A program made the translations under genes and the position numbers. Below, piece after piece: positions 27,457 through 37,389 of a stretch of DNA of 64,000 bases. The stretch comes from Bacteroidota bacterium. GTDB lineage: Bacteria > Bacteroidota > Bacteroidia > JACCXN01. The notes beneath the pieces are model-generated. The model saw only the letters and a list, made by a program, of their open reading frames with translations, did no database searches and was not told where the DNA came from. Where the stretch lies: NCBI GenBank assembly GCA_013696965.1, contig JACCXN010000055.1, forward strand, positions 1 to 64,000. The letters are read 5' to 3'. Position 1 is the first letter of the stretch; every line of letters begins with the position of its first letter.

Positions 27457-27762
27457 ATGAAGCGGTTTTTCAAATTCTTGTTCATGGTTGTGTTTATTTT
27501 CTTTACCACTGCTTGTTTTTCTTTTACACAAGGTCAATCAAAGCAGCCTTCAACAAAAAAGAAACACAGTGAGGCTGCAAAGGAAAAGAGAAGAAAAGAA
27601 AAAGAAGTAATTAAATATGAAAACGAATCAAGAAAAAAACACCTTGATATACAAACTAGACAAACCCGAAAAAGAATGAAAAGGAATATGAAAAACACAA
27701 CAGTAGCCAAAAACAACAAGAAAGAAATTTTTATAAAAAGATGGTTTTCCAGAAAGAATTAG
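27457..27762 (+). CDS. Small secreted very basic protein, unknown
   Basis: A 101-residue protein with a signal peptide (about 1-26, TTACFSFTQG at the end, where Cys 20 might also serve as a lipid anchor). The mature part is almost entirely Lys/Arg/Glu with a segment KKHLDIQTRQTRKRMKRNMK. I recognise the general type as a common Bacteroidota hypothetical, but not a function. It is divergent from the Rieske-like lipoprotein gene, with 52 nt between the two starts. Confidence 0.65.
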   Translation: MKRFFKFLFMVVFIFFTTACFSFTQGQSKQPSTKKKHSEAAKEKRRKEKEVIKYENESRKKHLDIQTRQTRKRMKRNMKNTTVAKNNKKEIFIKRWFSRKN

Positions 27763-27857
27763 AGCTTGAATTGGCTGGTTATACTGGGTTTTTAGCACTT
27801 TTAGCAAAAAAAAACGCATTTTAAATAAAAAAACATTTTTAGTATGATTTTTTATTT

Positions 27858-27865
27858 TAAATTTG
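27858..27865 (+). promoter_or_regulatory. Promoter -7 box with a very short leader
   Basis: TAAATTTG at 27858-27865 is a consensus -7 box, 10 nt before the ATG at 27876. Confidence 0.5.
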
Positions 27866-27875
27866 TTGCACTACT

Positions 27876-28265
27876 ATGGAAAACATTGACGTAAAAACGA
27901 TAATTTATTTTGTAATTGCCATTGTTTGGTTTTTATACAGTACTTTTCGAAAGTCGCAGAATAAGGCCAAAAAACAAAGCGAGGCACTTCCTCCATTAAA
28001 AAACCAAGAAATTAGAGAGATTGTAAAAGAGGATTCATTTTCTGAAAGAAAATATCTTGAGGAAATTCAAAACGCTGAGATAATTAGTATAAGGAAACCA
28101 AAAATAAAAAAGAAAGTTGCTTCTGCAAAAACAAACCAAGACGATTATTTTTCTGATGCAAACAATCGGATCGAAGACGGTGATAAATCATCGGATGTAC
28201 TTGCAGGCCTTGATCCTAGGGACATGGTTATCTATTCTGAAATATTAAAAAGGCCCATTTACTGA
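27876..28265 (+). CDS. Single-TM protein with conserved-looking C-terminus, unknown
   Basis: A 129-residue protein with an N-terminal TM helix (about 8-24, IIYFVIAIVWFLYSTF), a charged and probably disordered middle, and a C-terminus DPRDMVIYSEILKRPIY of a kind I recall ending small membrane proteins in Bacteroidota (I..SEIL.RP.Y). The tail is probably cytoplasmic. It stands 157 bp upstream of the TonB receptor gene on the same strand. Function unknown. Confidence 0.65.
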   Translation: MENIDVKTIIYFVIAIVWFLYSTFRKSQNKAKKQSEALPPLKNQEIREIVKEDSFSERKYLEEIQNAEIISIRKPKIKKKVASAKTNQDDYFSDANNRIEDGDKSSDVLAGLDPRDMVIYSEILKRPIY

Positions 28266-28422
28266 TATAACTAATGATTTAATAAATTTAAATTGTAAAA
28301 AATTTGGAATTGAGTTTTATGATTTTATATCTTTACAGGCTTTATGTCAACTGATTTGTATTATATCCATTGTGTTTATTCTTTTTTCAACTATATTAAA
28401 TTAAGTAAATAATTTATTCTAT

Positions 28423-31400
28423 ATGCTAAAACAAATACAACTGTTGTTTTTAATTACTCTTGCTTCGGTTACCATTGCAAAAGCACAGGTAGGCCAAGGT
28501 GGTTTAAAAGGTAAAGTTTTGGACAAGGTAAATAATGAGCCTGTTCCTTTTGCAAATGTTGTTGTGGAATTAAACGGCAATCAAATTGCAGGTGTTACTA
28601 CTGATATTGATGGTAATTTTTTCATTAAACCGCTTTCTCCCGGAAAGTATGATGTTAAAGCATCTTTTGTAGGTTATGAGAAAATTCAAATATCCGGAGT
28701 AGTAGTTTCTTCTGATCAAATTGCTTTCTTAAATATTAAAATGTCTCAGGGTATTGAACTTGCTACTTTTGAAAAAGTGGAGTATGAAGTTCCTTTGATA
28801 TCTAAAGATAAAACTTCTTCTGGAGGTACTGTTACCCGGGAGGAAATTGCCAAAATGCCGGGGCGTTCCGCGGAAATGGCCGCTCTTACTGTAGGTGGTA
28901 TTTATTCTGCTGACGGTGAAAGAGGTAGTGTAAGAGGAGCAAGAGAGGATGCAACGGATACTTATATTGATGGTGTTAAAGTTAGAGGTGCAGTTACAGT
29001 TCCTAACCAGGCTATTGAACAAGTTACTGTTATTATGGGAGGAGTACCTGCTCAATATGGTGATGCTACCGGAGGTATTATTAGTATTACAACCAGGGGC
29101 GCATCTTCCACTTATTTTGGAGGGGTGGAGCTTATTTCTTCTCAATTAACAGATGCATATGGTTATAATCTTATGGGTTATACCCTTTCCGGACCTTTAT
29201 TAATGAAAAATGATCCTCAGGATTCTACCAAGAAAAAACCTTTAGTTGGATTTTTCTTTTCTGGTGAATTGAAATCTGAAAAGGACCCTCGTCCTTCAGC
29301 CATTGGTTCTTGGAAAGTGAATGAAGATAAAATGCAATCACTCAGAGACAATCCTTCCAAACCTGTTGGGACCGGTTTCTTTCCTACCGGTGAGTTTGTA
29401 AGGACAAGTGATATGGAGCAAATTAAAGCAAGACAAAATGTTTCTACTAAAGGAGCTGTGGTTGCAGGCAAAATTGATATTAATACCAGTACAAACACCC
29501 ATCTTACACTGGGTGGTACAATGGACTATGGAACAAAGAGAACGGGTGTTTCTAATGATATTAATAGGAATGTTTTTGAAAATACTTTGTTTAACTCTGA
29601 CCATAATCCATTAATAACAGAAAATGTGTGGAGGGTTTATACAAATTTCACACATCGTTTTACTGGCGATGCCATGCAGGAAGAATCTGCTTCAGTAATT
29701 AAAAATGCATACTATTCTTTGCAGTTGGATTATTCCAAAAACAACAGAAGAATTGAGGACCCGATTCACAAAGACAAAATTTTCAACTATGGTCATATTG
29801 GAAAATTCAATTCTACATTTGTGAATTACTATACTCCTTTTCCTGTTTTTGAAGACTCTACTGGATTAACTGCATACGTGCATGAGAATTTTCAACAAAC
29901 TGCTTATGAATTTGAACCTGGCACCAGCAATCCTATTCTTGCTAATTATACACAGAATTACTATGATTTATATGAGGACCCTGCAGGGCATTATGAAAAT
30001 CCTCAACAAGTAATTGAAGGAGGAGGTTTGTTAAATGGACGTTATCCAATGAATAAATCTCGTGGTCATGTTTATGATATTTGGAACGCACCTGGAATGC
30101 CTTACAATGGATATTCAATTATGGACAATTCTCAGTTCAGAGTAAGAGCTACCGGATCTGCAGATATTAAAAACCACGCTATTCTTGTAGGTTTTGAATA
30201 CGAACAGCGCTCAGATAGATTTTTTAATGTTACAAACCCTTATCAATTGTGGCAAAGAGCCAGAGATCTTGCAAACCTGCACATACAACAACGTGATGTT
30301 GCTAACCCAGAAGTGGTTTACACGGAGGGGAATCCAATTCCAACCATCACTTATAAAAGGTTTAATAATTCTCCAGGAGAGTATGACAATTTTAATGGTG
30401 ACGAAACCCAGTCCTTTTTTGATTATAATTTAAGAGGAAAATTAAACCTGGATCAGGATGGCCTTGATTTTCTTGATGTGGATTCTTACGATCCAAGCCT
30501 TTATACGCTTGATATGTTTAGTGCAAATGAATTGTTGAATGAGGGTTATAATTTTGTTAGCTATGCCGGATATAACCACAAAGGAGAAAGACTTAAAGGG
30601 AAGCCAAGTTTTGATGGTTTCTTTAACGATAGAGATGAATTTGGAAATTTAAAACGTGAAATAGGTGCTTTTCAGCCAATTTACATTGCAGGGTATATTC
30701 AGGATAAATTTGCTTTTGAAGATCTTATTTTTAATGTTGGTCTTCGTGTTGACAGGTTTGATGCCAATCAGTTTGTTTTGAAAGATCCTTATTCTTTATT
30801 TGAAACAAGGAAAGCTGCTGAACTTCCTGCTGATTTACGCCCTTCCAATATTGGCGATAACTTCGTTGTTTATACCTCAGATGATGCGACTGCAGATATT
30901 TCTGAGCCAAATTCAATTTTAGGTTACAGAGATGGCGATAAATGGTATAACGCTAAAGGAATTGAATTGAATGACCCTAGTGTGCTTCTAACTTCTAAGG
31001 GCGTTACGGCTCCATGGTTGCTTAATCCTGATAAGAGAAATGCAAGTACTGATCTTACCAGTTCTGCATTTACAGATTATACTCCACAGGTAATAGTTAT
31101 GCCGCGTATCGCTTTTTCATTCCCTATTTCTGATGAAGCATTGTTTTTCGCACATTATGATGTACTTGCAAAAAGACCAGGAAGTGGCTTAAGATTAGAT
31201 CCTACGGATTATCTTTTTCTTCAAAGTGGTCCGAATTCAACTTTAAACAATCCAAATTTGAAACCTGAGAAAACAATTACCTATGAATTGGGTTTTCAAC
31301 AAAAGTTAACTTATAGCTCTTCTTTGAAGTTTTCTGCCTTCTACAATGAAATGAGAGACATGGTTCAGGTGATAAACGTGAATTATGCTTATCCAAGAAC

Positions 31401-32154
31401 CTATAGAACTTATGGTAATATGGATTTTGGAACAGTAAAAGGGATGACAATTGTTTATGATTTAAGAAGGACCGGAAATATTTCACTTAGAGCATCTTAT
31501 ACTTTGCAATTTGCTGATGGTACAGGCTCTAGTGCAACTACCGGTTTAAATATGATCAATGCTGGCCAGCCCAATTTAAGAACAGCATTTCCTTTGGAAT
31601 TTGACCAGCGCCACAATTTTACCGCAAGTCTTGATTTTAGATTTGGAAAAGGAAAAAATTACAATGGCCCGGTTTGGTTTGATAAGCAGGTTTTCTCAAA
31701 TACCGGTCTAAATGTTCTGGGAATGGCAGGCTCAGGTACTCCTTATTCCCAGCAGTCTAACATTAGCCCGGAAGCATTAGTGAATGGCGGTAGAAGTGTA
31801 ATGAAAGGAAGCATGAATGGATCAAGAAATCCAGGACAAATGCGCCTTAGTTTAAGATTAGACAAAGACATTGATTTGCAGTGGGGTAAAGAGGAAGAGA
31901 AAAAGAAAAAAGCTGCTTTAAATGTTTACCTATGGGTTCAAAATGTGTTAAATACCAAGAATGTTATTAATGTTTACAGAGCTACAGGGAATCCTGACGA
32001 TGATGGTTTTTTGAATGCTGCCGAATATCAGCAAGGCATCCAGCAGCAAAACGATGAAGCTGCTTACAGAGAATTATATGCTCTTAAAGTTAACAATCCA
32101 CGTAATTACAGTATGCCAAGAACAATAAGGTTAGGAGTAATCCTGAGCTTTTAA
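28423..32154 (+). CDS. TonB-dependent receptor with carboxypeptidase-like regulatory domain
   Basis: A 1243-residue outer-membrane protein. It has a signal peptide (1-21, ending AKA|Q), a CarboxypepD_reg-like domain (about 25-110: GKVLDKVNNEPVPFANVVVE, TDIDGNFFIKPLSPGKYDV), a plug domain (about 130-235: VRGAREDATDTYIDGVKVRG, GVPAQYGDATGGIISITT) and a long beta barrel. It takes up or exports an unknown large substrate with TonB energy. No SusD gene is adjacent; a 1331-residue exported protein and a PorV-like protein follow, which is unlike a classic SusCD locus. Confidence 0.9.
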   Translation: MLKQIQLLFLITLASVTIAKAQVGQGGLKGKVLDKVNNEPVPFANVVVELNGNQIAGVTTDIDGNFFIKPLSPGKYDVKASFVGYEKIQISGVVVSSDQIAFLNIKMSQGIELATFEKVEYEVPLISKDKTSSGGTVTREEIAKMPGRSAEMAALTVGGIYSADGERGSVRGAREDATDTYIDGVKVRGAVTVPNQAIEQVTVIMGGVPAQYGDATGGIISITTRGASSTYFGGVELISSQLTDAYGYNLMGYTLSGPLLMKNDPQDSTKKKPLVGFFFSGELKSEKDPRPSAIGSWKVNEDKMQSLRDNPSKPVGTGFFPTGEFVRTSDMEQIKARQNVSTKGAVVAGKIDINTSTNTHLTLGGTMDYGTKRTGVSNDINRNVFENTLFNSDHNPLITENVWRVYTNFTHRFTGDAMQEESASVIKNAYYSLQLDYSKNNRRIEDPIHKDKIFNYGHIGKFNSTFVNYYTPFPVFEDSTGLTAYVHENFQQTAYEFEPGTSNPILANYTQNYYDLYEDPAGHYENPQQVIEGGGLLNGRYPMNKSRGHVYDIWNAPGMPYNGYSIMDNSQFRVRATGSADIKNHAILVGFEYEQRSDRFFNVTNPYQLWQRARDLANLHIQQRDVANPEVVYTEGNPIPTITYKRFNNSPGEYDNFNGDETQSFFDYNLRGKLNLDQDGLDFLDVDSYDPSLYTLDMFSANELLNEGYNFVSYAGYNHKGERLKGKPSFDGFFNDRDEFGNLKREIGAFQPIYIAGYIQDKFAFEDLIFNVGLRVDRFDANQFVLKDPYSLFETRKAAELPADLRPSNIGDNFVVYTSDDATADISEPNSILGYRDGDKWYNAKGIELNDPSVLLTSKGVTAPWLLNPDKRNASTDLTSSAFTDYTPQVIVMPRIAFSFPISDEALFFAHYDVLAKRPGSGLRLDPTDYLFLQSGPNSTLNNPNLKPEKTITYELGFQQKLTYSSSLKFSAFYNEMRDMVQVINVNYAYPRTYRTYGNMDFGTVKGMTIVYDLRRTGNISLRASYTLQFADGTGSSATTGLNMINAGQPNLRTAFPLEFDQRHNFTASLDFRFGKGKNYNGPVWFDKQVFSNTGLNVLGMAGSGTPYSQQSNISPEALVNGGRSVMKGSMNGSRNPGQMRLSLRLDKDIDLQWGKEEEKKKKAALNVYLWVQNVLNTKNVINVYRATGNPDDDGFLNAAEYQQGIQQQNDEAAYRELYALKVNNPRNYSMPRTIRLGVILSF

Positions 32155-32177
32155 TAAATTTTTATAAAAAAATCTAT

Positions 32178-35100
32178 ATGAAAAAATTAAGCTTTTTATT
32201 CTTAAATATTTCTGTTTGCCTTGTTTTTGTTGCAAATACTACTTTCGCAAAAAATAGTACTAATAGTTCCAATGGAGGGCAAAACAATCCTGGTTCAAAC
32301 CAAAACACCCCTTCCTTGGCCGCTGGTTGCGCAGTTGCTAGTGCTTCCCGTGATCTTGATTTAAACAATGTTAGAGCTTTAATTCACACTGGTGGAGATA
32401 TGTGGTGGGATCTTGTTGGAAGTCCCAGATATGAAATTCCTAAAGGTTCAGGAAATCATTCTATGTTTTCAGGAGCACTCTGGATGGGTGGTGTGGATGT
32501 TAATGGACAATTAAAATTAGCTGCTCAAAGATTTCGTAATAAAGGAAATGATTATTGGCCTGGTCCTTTAAACAAAATAACCGTAGATATTGATGCTCCT
32601 ACTTGCTATGAATACGATAAGTTTTTTGTTACAACAAGAGCGGAGGTTGAGGAATTCAATGCCTGGTTTTTGGCTACTCAGGATAATCCTGCACAAGCTG
32701 CTTTAGATTTTCCCGGATACCTTATTCCTAAATCTATTTTGGATTGGCCTGCCCATGGTAATCCTGGCAATAATGAAGGATATTACCTTGCACCTTATTT
32801 TAAGAGAGATGGATCAACTGGGGCATACAACCCTTATGACGGTGACTATCCTGGATACGAGTTGGTTTCCGGAGGTGAATGTGGAACAACAAGAGATGTG
32901 AAACTTTACGGTGATAAAAACCTATGGTGGGTATTTAACGATAAAGGAAATGTACATACTGAAACAGGTGGTTCACCAATTGGTATGGAAGTGAGAGCGC
33001 AAGCCTTTGCCTTTTCTACAAACGATGAAATTAACAATATGACATTTTACAATTATGAACTTATTAACCGTTCAACCTTTTCACTTGAAAATACCTATTT
33101 TGGTGTATGGGCTGATGCAGATTTAGGTTTTTACGATGATGATTTTGTTGGTTGCGATGTTCAAAGAGGATTAGGTTATGCTTACAATGGCGCGGAAACT
33201 GATGGTACTGGTGCACCAGGACATTATAAAGGTACTCCTCCTGCTATAGGTATTGACTTTTTTGAAGGGCCTTATCAAGACAATGATGGGATAGATAACC
33301 CTTTGGTTTATGATTACAATCTTGCTAAAGCAGGTAATGGTATTCCCTATTCTGGTCTTGGTATTGGCTATGGTGATGGGATTATAGACAATGAACGTTT
33401 TGGGATGTCACGTTTCCTGTATCACAATAAAGGAGGTCAAGGTGCTAACGCTATTCAGGAACCAGAAACAGCTCCAGATTATTATAATTTCCTAAGAGGT
33501 ATATGGAAAGACAATACTAAAATGGTATATGGAGGAAACGGTCACGTTTCTGGTGGAGGAGTTGGTGAATGCAATTATATGTTTCCAGGAACTACTGATC
33601 CAATTGGATGGGGTACAAATGGAGCGCCACAACTAAACTGGACAGAAGAAACTGCTCTCAATGTTGCTGCTGATAGACGTTTTGCTCAATCAGCAGGACC
33701 CTTTGTTCTTAAACCGGGAGCTGTAAATAATATTACTGTTGGTGTGGTATGGGCTCAGGCACTTTCAGGTGGTCCTTTTGCATCTGTGGAAAAGTTAAAA
33801 ATTGTAGATGATAAAGCACAATCTTTATTTGATAATTGCTTTAGAATTCTTAATGGACCCGATGCTCCTGAATTAACTATTAAAGAATTAGATAAAGAGC
33901 TTATACTTTATTTAAGTAACCCAAGAGGGAATAATGTGAATGAATCGTATATTGAAAAAGACTATACAATTCCTTCCATAAATATTGAAACAGGACAAGC
34001 TTTTGACCAATTTTATAGATTCCAGGGATATCTTATTTACCAGGTAAAGGATGGAACTGTAACGGCAGATGAAATTGGGAATCCGGATAGAGCAAGATTA
34101 ACTGCACAGGTTGATATTAAAGATGGCGTTTCAAGGTTAATTAATTTTAAATTTGATGAAAATATTCTTGCAAATGTACCTGAAGATGTTATAATCAATG
34201 GTACGGATAAAGGAATTTACCATTCATTTAGAATTCTCGAAGATAAATTTGCTTTAAATGCTAAAAAACTTGTTAATCATAAGCCTTATTACTTTTTAGC
34301 AATTGCTTATGCTTACAATAATTTCAAACAGTATAATCCTCTTCAGCCGTCAGGATTAGATGGACAAACTAAAACCTATAAATTAAGCCGTAAGACTGCT
34401 AGTGGGAGTATTAAAGCTTTTAAAGCTGTTCCGCATAATTCATCACCCAGAGAAACTGGTATTTTAGTTAACAGTTCATATGGCGATCAGCCAATAATTA
34501 CTAGGATTGAAGGTCAAGGTAATGGAGGATTAAACATTGAATTTTCTGCTGAGAGCGAAGCCCAAATATTCTCTGCAGGTAAAATTGAATTTCCTGTTTA
34601 CAAAAAAGGATTTGGGCCTGTTGATATTAAAGTTGTAGATCCGTTAAATGTTCCTGATGCAACTTTTGAGATTAAATTAAATGTCCCGGGAACTTCTTCT
34701 ATTGACACTGCCAGCTGGATACTTACTAACACTTCAGCTTTTGAAGTGGATGGACAAAGCTATGCCGCTGGAGAATTTGTTGTAAATTCTGGAACCTCAA
34801 TTAAAGTAGCTTATGAGCAATTAATTCCGGCCATTGGCCTTTCTATTCGTATCGAACAGGCCGAAAATCCTGGAATTCCTACTTCACTTACCAATGGTTA
34901 CATTGGGGCTTCCATGGAATTTAATGATGAACAAAACAGATGGCTTACAGGTGTTTCTGATGCTGAGCAGTTCAGTCAAACCAATTGGATTCGTTCTGGT
35001 ACTTTTGATGATACAACAATGTTTAATTATCCATACAATAAAATATATTTTGATTATGGTGGAAAAGACGATAAAGAAATATATGAAAAAGTATTGAATG

Positions 35101-36173
35101 GAACTTGGGCTCCTTATGGTTTAACTTCTGTTTATGAACATGGTCCGGCTATACCTGTAACTGGGGGTAATACAGATTTAAGCAAGGTGAAAAGTGTTGA
35201 TGTTGTTATTACTGATGACAAAACCAAATGGACCAGATGTCCTGTTCTTGAAAATCAATTCAATCCGCTTTTATCCCTTGGTGGTGCTGTTAAAAATGGA
35301 TTAAGAAAATCACCTTCTGTTAATAAGGATGGAATTGCTGATGGAAGTGGCAATGGAATGGGATGGTTTCCAGGTTATGCTGTTTGTGTTGAAACTGGTG
35401 AACGTTTAAATATGGCTTTTAGTGAGGATACCTGGCTAGGTGATGCCAATGGTAGGGATATGTTATGGAACCCAACATCAGTTGTGTATACAAATACTGG
35501 CCAAATAAGAGGTGGAGGAAAGCATTTTATATATGTGTTTAATAAACGCGGAAATCTACCAAATCAAATGCCTGCTTACGATGAAGGAGAAAAATTGAAG
35601 GAATTTATTACTGCAGGTGGAACTGCTTTGCGTGAAGTATGGAACAATTGTATGTGGGTAGGTTATCCTTTGCTTGTAAAAGATAAGAAACTTTTAGGAA
35701 CAGAAGTTAAAATTAAACTTAGAGTTTCAAGAAAGTATGAGAAATATGAAACAAGCAGTGTTGCAAATGACAAAAATCCACTTTACTCTTTCGATCTTAA
35801 GGATCTTGCCACTGAAAAGGGAAGTTCAATCGCACTGGATTCTGCACTTTCACTTGTGAATGTTGTTCCGAATCCTTATTATGCATATTCAGGTTATGAA
35901 ACCAACCAATTGGACAACAGAATTAAGATTATTAACTTGCCTGTAGAAGCTTCTGTTACAATTTATACTGTAAATGGCACTTTAATTCGCAAATTTGCAA
36001 AAGCTGATAAGACAACCTCACTTGAATGGGATTTGAAAAACCATGCTGGCATACCTATTTCAGGTGGTGTTTATTTAATACATGTAAGTTCGAAAGACGA
36101 AACGGGTGTTTTAAGAGAAAGGGTATTAAAGTGGTTTGGAATTATGCGACCGGTTGATCTTGATTCATTTTAA
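32178..36173 (+). CDS. 1331-residue exported protein with a FlgD/T9SS-like C-terminal domain
   Basis: Signal peptide (about 1-24, ending TFA|K), then an Asn/Ser/Gly/Gln-rich linker (25-47). The large middle region has no domain I recognise but is rich in acidic loops and aromatic strands (ALWMGGVDVNGQLKLAAQRF, FGVWADADLGFYDDDFVGCD). The last 100 residues start at NVVPNPYYAY (about 1229) and contain SVTIYTVNGTLIRKF and GVYLIHVSS, a FlgD-like fold resembling type A T9SS sorting domains, followed by an atypical tail KWFGIMRPVDLDSF. It begins 23 nt after the TonB receptor gene. Probably a large surface or secreted protein; function unknown. Confidence 0.75.
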   Translation: MKKLSFLFLNISVCLVFVANTTFAKNSTNSSNGGQNNPGSNQNTPSLAAGCAVASASRDLDLNNVRALIHTGGDMWWDLVGSPRYEIPKGSGNHSMFSGALWMGGVDVNGQLKLAAQRFRNKGNDYWPGPLNKITVDIDAPTCYEYDKFFVTTRAEVEEFNAWFLATQDNPAQAALDFPGYLIPKSILDWPAHGNPGNNEGYYLAPYFKRDGSTGAYNPYDGDYPGYELVSGGECGTTRDVKLYGDKNLWWVFNDKGNVHTETGGSPIGMEVRAQAFAFSTNDEINNMTFYNYELINRSTFSLENTYFGVWADADLGFYDDDFVGCDVQRGLGYAYNGAETDGTGAPGHYKGTPPAIGIDFFEGPYQDNDGIDNPLVYDYNLAKAGNGIPYSGLGIGYGDGIIDNERFGMSRFLYHNKGGQGANAIQEPETAPDYYNFLRGIWKDNTKMVYGGNGHVSGGGVGECNYMFPGTTDPIGWGTNGAPQLNWTEETALNVAADRRFAQSAGPFVLKPGAVNNITVGVVWAQALSGGPFASVEKLKIVDDKAQSLFDNCFRILNGPDAPELTIKELDKELILYLSNPRGNNVNESYIEKDYTIPSINIETGQAFDQFYRFQGYLIYQVKDGTVTADEIGNPDRARLTAQVDIKDGVSRLINFKFDENILANVPEDVIINGTDKGIYHSFRILEDKFALNAKKLVNHKPYYFLAIAYAYNNFKQYNPLQPSGLDGQTKTYKLSRKTASGSIKAFKAVPHNSSPRETGILVNSSYGDQPIITRIEGQGNGGLNIEFSAESEAQIFSAGKIEFPVYKKGFGPVDIKVVDPLNVPDATFEIKLNVPGTSSIDTASWILTNTSAFEVDGQSYAAGEFVVNSGTSIKVAYEQLIPAIGLSIRIEQAENPGIPTSLTNGYIGASMEFNDEQNRWLTGVSDAEQFSQTNWIRSGTFDDTTMFNYPYNKIYFDYGGKDDKEIYEKVLNGTWAPYGLTSVYEHGPAIPVTGGNTDLSKVKSVDVVITDDKTKWTRCPVLENQFNPLLSLGGAVKNGLRKSPSVNKDGIADGSGNGMGWFPGYAVCVETGERLNMAFSEDTWLGDANGRDMLWNPTSVVYTNTGQIRGGGKHFIYVFNKRGNLPNQMPAYDEGEKLKEFITAGGTALREVWNNCMWVGYPLLVKDKKLLGTEVKIKLRVSRKYEKYETSSVANDKNPLYSFDLKDLATEKGSSIALDSALSLVNVVPNPYYAYSGYETNQLDNRIKIINLPVEASVTIYTVNGTLIRKFAKADKTTSLEWDLKNHAGIPISGGVYLIHVSSKDETGVLRERVLKWFGIMRPVDLDSF

Positions 36174-36209
36174 TAAAATTTATACATACGATACATATAA
36201 TTAATACTT

Positions 36210-37271
36210 ATGAATAGATATTTAAAATTCGCCTTTGCAGTAGTTGGTTCAGCAATTTTATGCTCAAATGGTATTGCGGGTAATAAGGATAGAGCAGGAC
36301 AAGCCGGTGGATCTGCACTATTAATAAACCCTTGGGCCAGGAGTACTGGATGGGGAGGCGCAAACACTGCCAGTGTATCTGGTATTGAAGCCATGAGCCT
36401 TAATGTTGCAGGAATTGCTTTTACAAAAAAAACAGAAATTGTTTTTGCACATACTAACTGGCTTAACATTTCAGGCTCAATTGATGACAACATTAACATT
36501 AACGCATTCGGTTTATCTCAGCGTGTTGGTGAAACCGGGGTAATTGGCCTTAGTGTATTATCCATGAATTTTGGAGATGTAATGGTTACCACTGTTGATT
36601 TGCCTGAAGGTGGATTGGGTAATTTTTCTCCTTCTTACTCTGTAATTGGTCTTTCCTACGCGAAGGAGTTTTCGAACAGTATATATGGAGGATTAACGCT
36701 TAAAATGGTTTCTGAGAAAATAGCAAATGCCGGTGCTACTGGAGTTGCTATTGATGCCGGTGTAAGATATGTTACAGGTGAAAATGATAAAATAAAATTT
36801 GGAATTGCACTAAGAAATGTTGGCCCACCAATGAAATTCAAAGGAGATGGTCTTTCTATTAGAGGTGTTATTCCTACTACAGGTGCTAGTCTTACCGTTG
36901 AACAAAGAACTTCTCCATATGAGTTACCCTCAATGATTAATATTGGTGCTTCTTATGATTTCAAGCTTCTAGAAGATCACAGATTAACTCTTGCAGGAAA
37001 TTTTGCCTCCAATTCGTTTACCAGAGATCAAATTTTGTTAGGACTTGAATATGGTTTCAAAAATTATTTCATGCTTAGAGGTGGATATGCTTACGAAGAA
37101 GGAATTACTAGTGTTAGTGACAGAGTAACAGCCTTTACTGGTCCTTCTGCAGGTGCTACTTTTGAACTTCCTTTAAATGATAAGGGAACCACCTTTGGTT
37201 TCGATTACTCTTACCGTGCTACAAATCCTTTTAACGGTGTTCATAGTTTAGGGGTGAGAATTAATTTATAG
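36210..37271 (+). CDS. PorV/PorQ-family outer-membrane protein
   Basis: A 353-residue barrel with a signal peptide (about 1-23), then AGQAGGSALLINPWARSTG and GWGGANTASVSGIEAMSLNVAG, the N-terminal signature of PorV/PorQ (DUF3308-type) proteins, and a FadL-like barrel to the C-terminal LGVRINL. PorV shuttles T9SS cargo to the sortase PorU at the cell surface; relatives next to a cargo gene may be dedicated exporters. It lies 36 nt after the 1331-residue protein gene, completing a three-gene unit closed by a terminator. Confidence 0.85.
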   Translation: MNRYLKFAFAVVGSAILCSNGIAGNKDRAGQAGGSALLINPWARSTGWGGANTASVSGIEAMSLNVAGIAFTKKTEIVFAHTNWLNISGSIDDNININAFGLSQRVGETGVIGLSVLSMNFGDVMVTTVDLPEGGLGNFSPSYSVIGLSYAKEFSNSIYGGLTLKMVSEKIANAGATGVAIDAGVRYVTGENDKIKFGIALRNVGPPMKFKGDGLSIRGVIPTTGASLTVEQRTSPYELPSMINIGASYDFKLLEDHRLTLAGNFASNSFTRDQILLGLEYGFKNYFMLRGGYAYEEGITSVSDRVTAFTGPSAGATFELPLNDKGTTFGFDYSYRATNPFNGVHSLGVRINL

Positions 37272-37296
37272 TGGTATATAAATAATTTTTTTTTAT

Positions 37297-37304
37297 TAAA
37301 TTTG
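37297..37304 (+). promoter_or_regulatory. -7 box located upstream of a terminator hairpin, before greA
   Basis: TAAATTTG at 37297-37304 fits the consensus, but the hairpin at 37322-37350 lies between it and greA (37390). Transcripts from it would be terminated early or read through conditionally. Confidence 0.4.
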
Positions 37305-37321
37305 TTATAGTATTTATAAAG

Positions 37322-37350
37322 AGTCCCGACTTTGTCGGGATTCTTTTATT
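37322..37350 (+). terminator. Terminator after the PorV-like gene
   Basis: AGTCCCGAC, TTT loop and GTCGGGATT form a tight stem followed by CTTTTATTTTTT. Confidence 0.85.
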
Positions 37351-37389
37351 TTTTATTATACTTAAACAATGATTTTTATTTAAACAGTT

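Noticed and set aside
28729-29145. 138-codon open frame opposite the TonB receptor gene
   Set aside because: Composition is biased (Asn/Ser/Thr-rich) as expected from the complement of the receptor codons.
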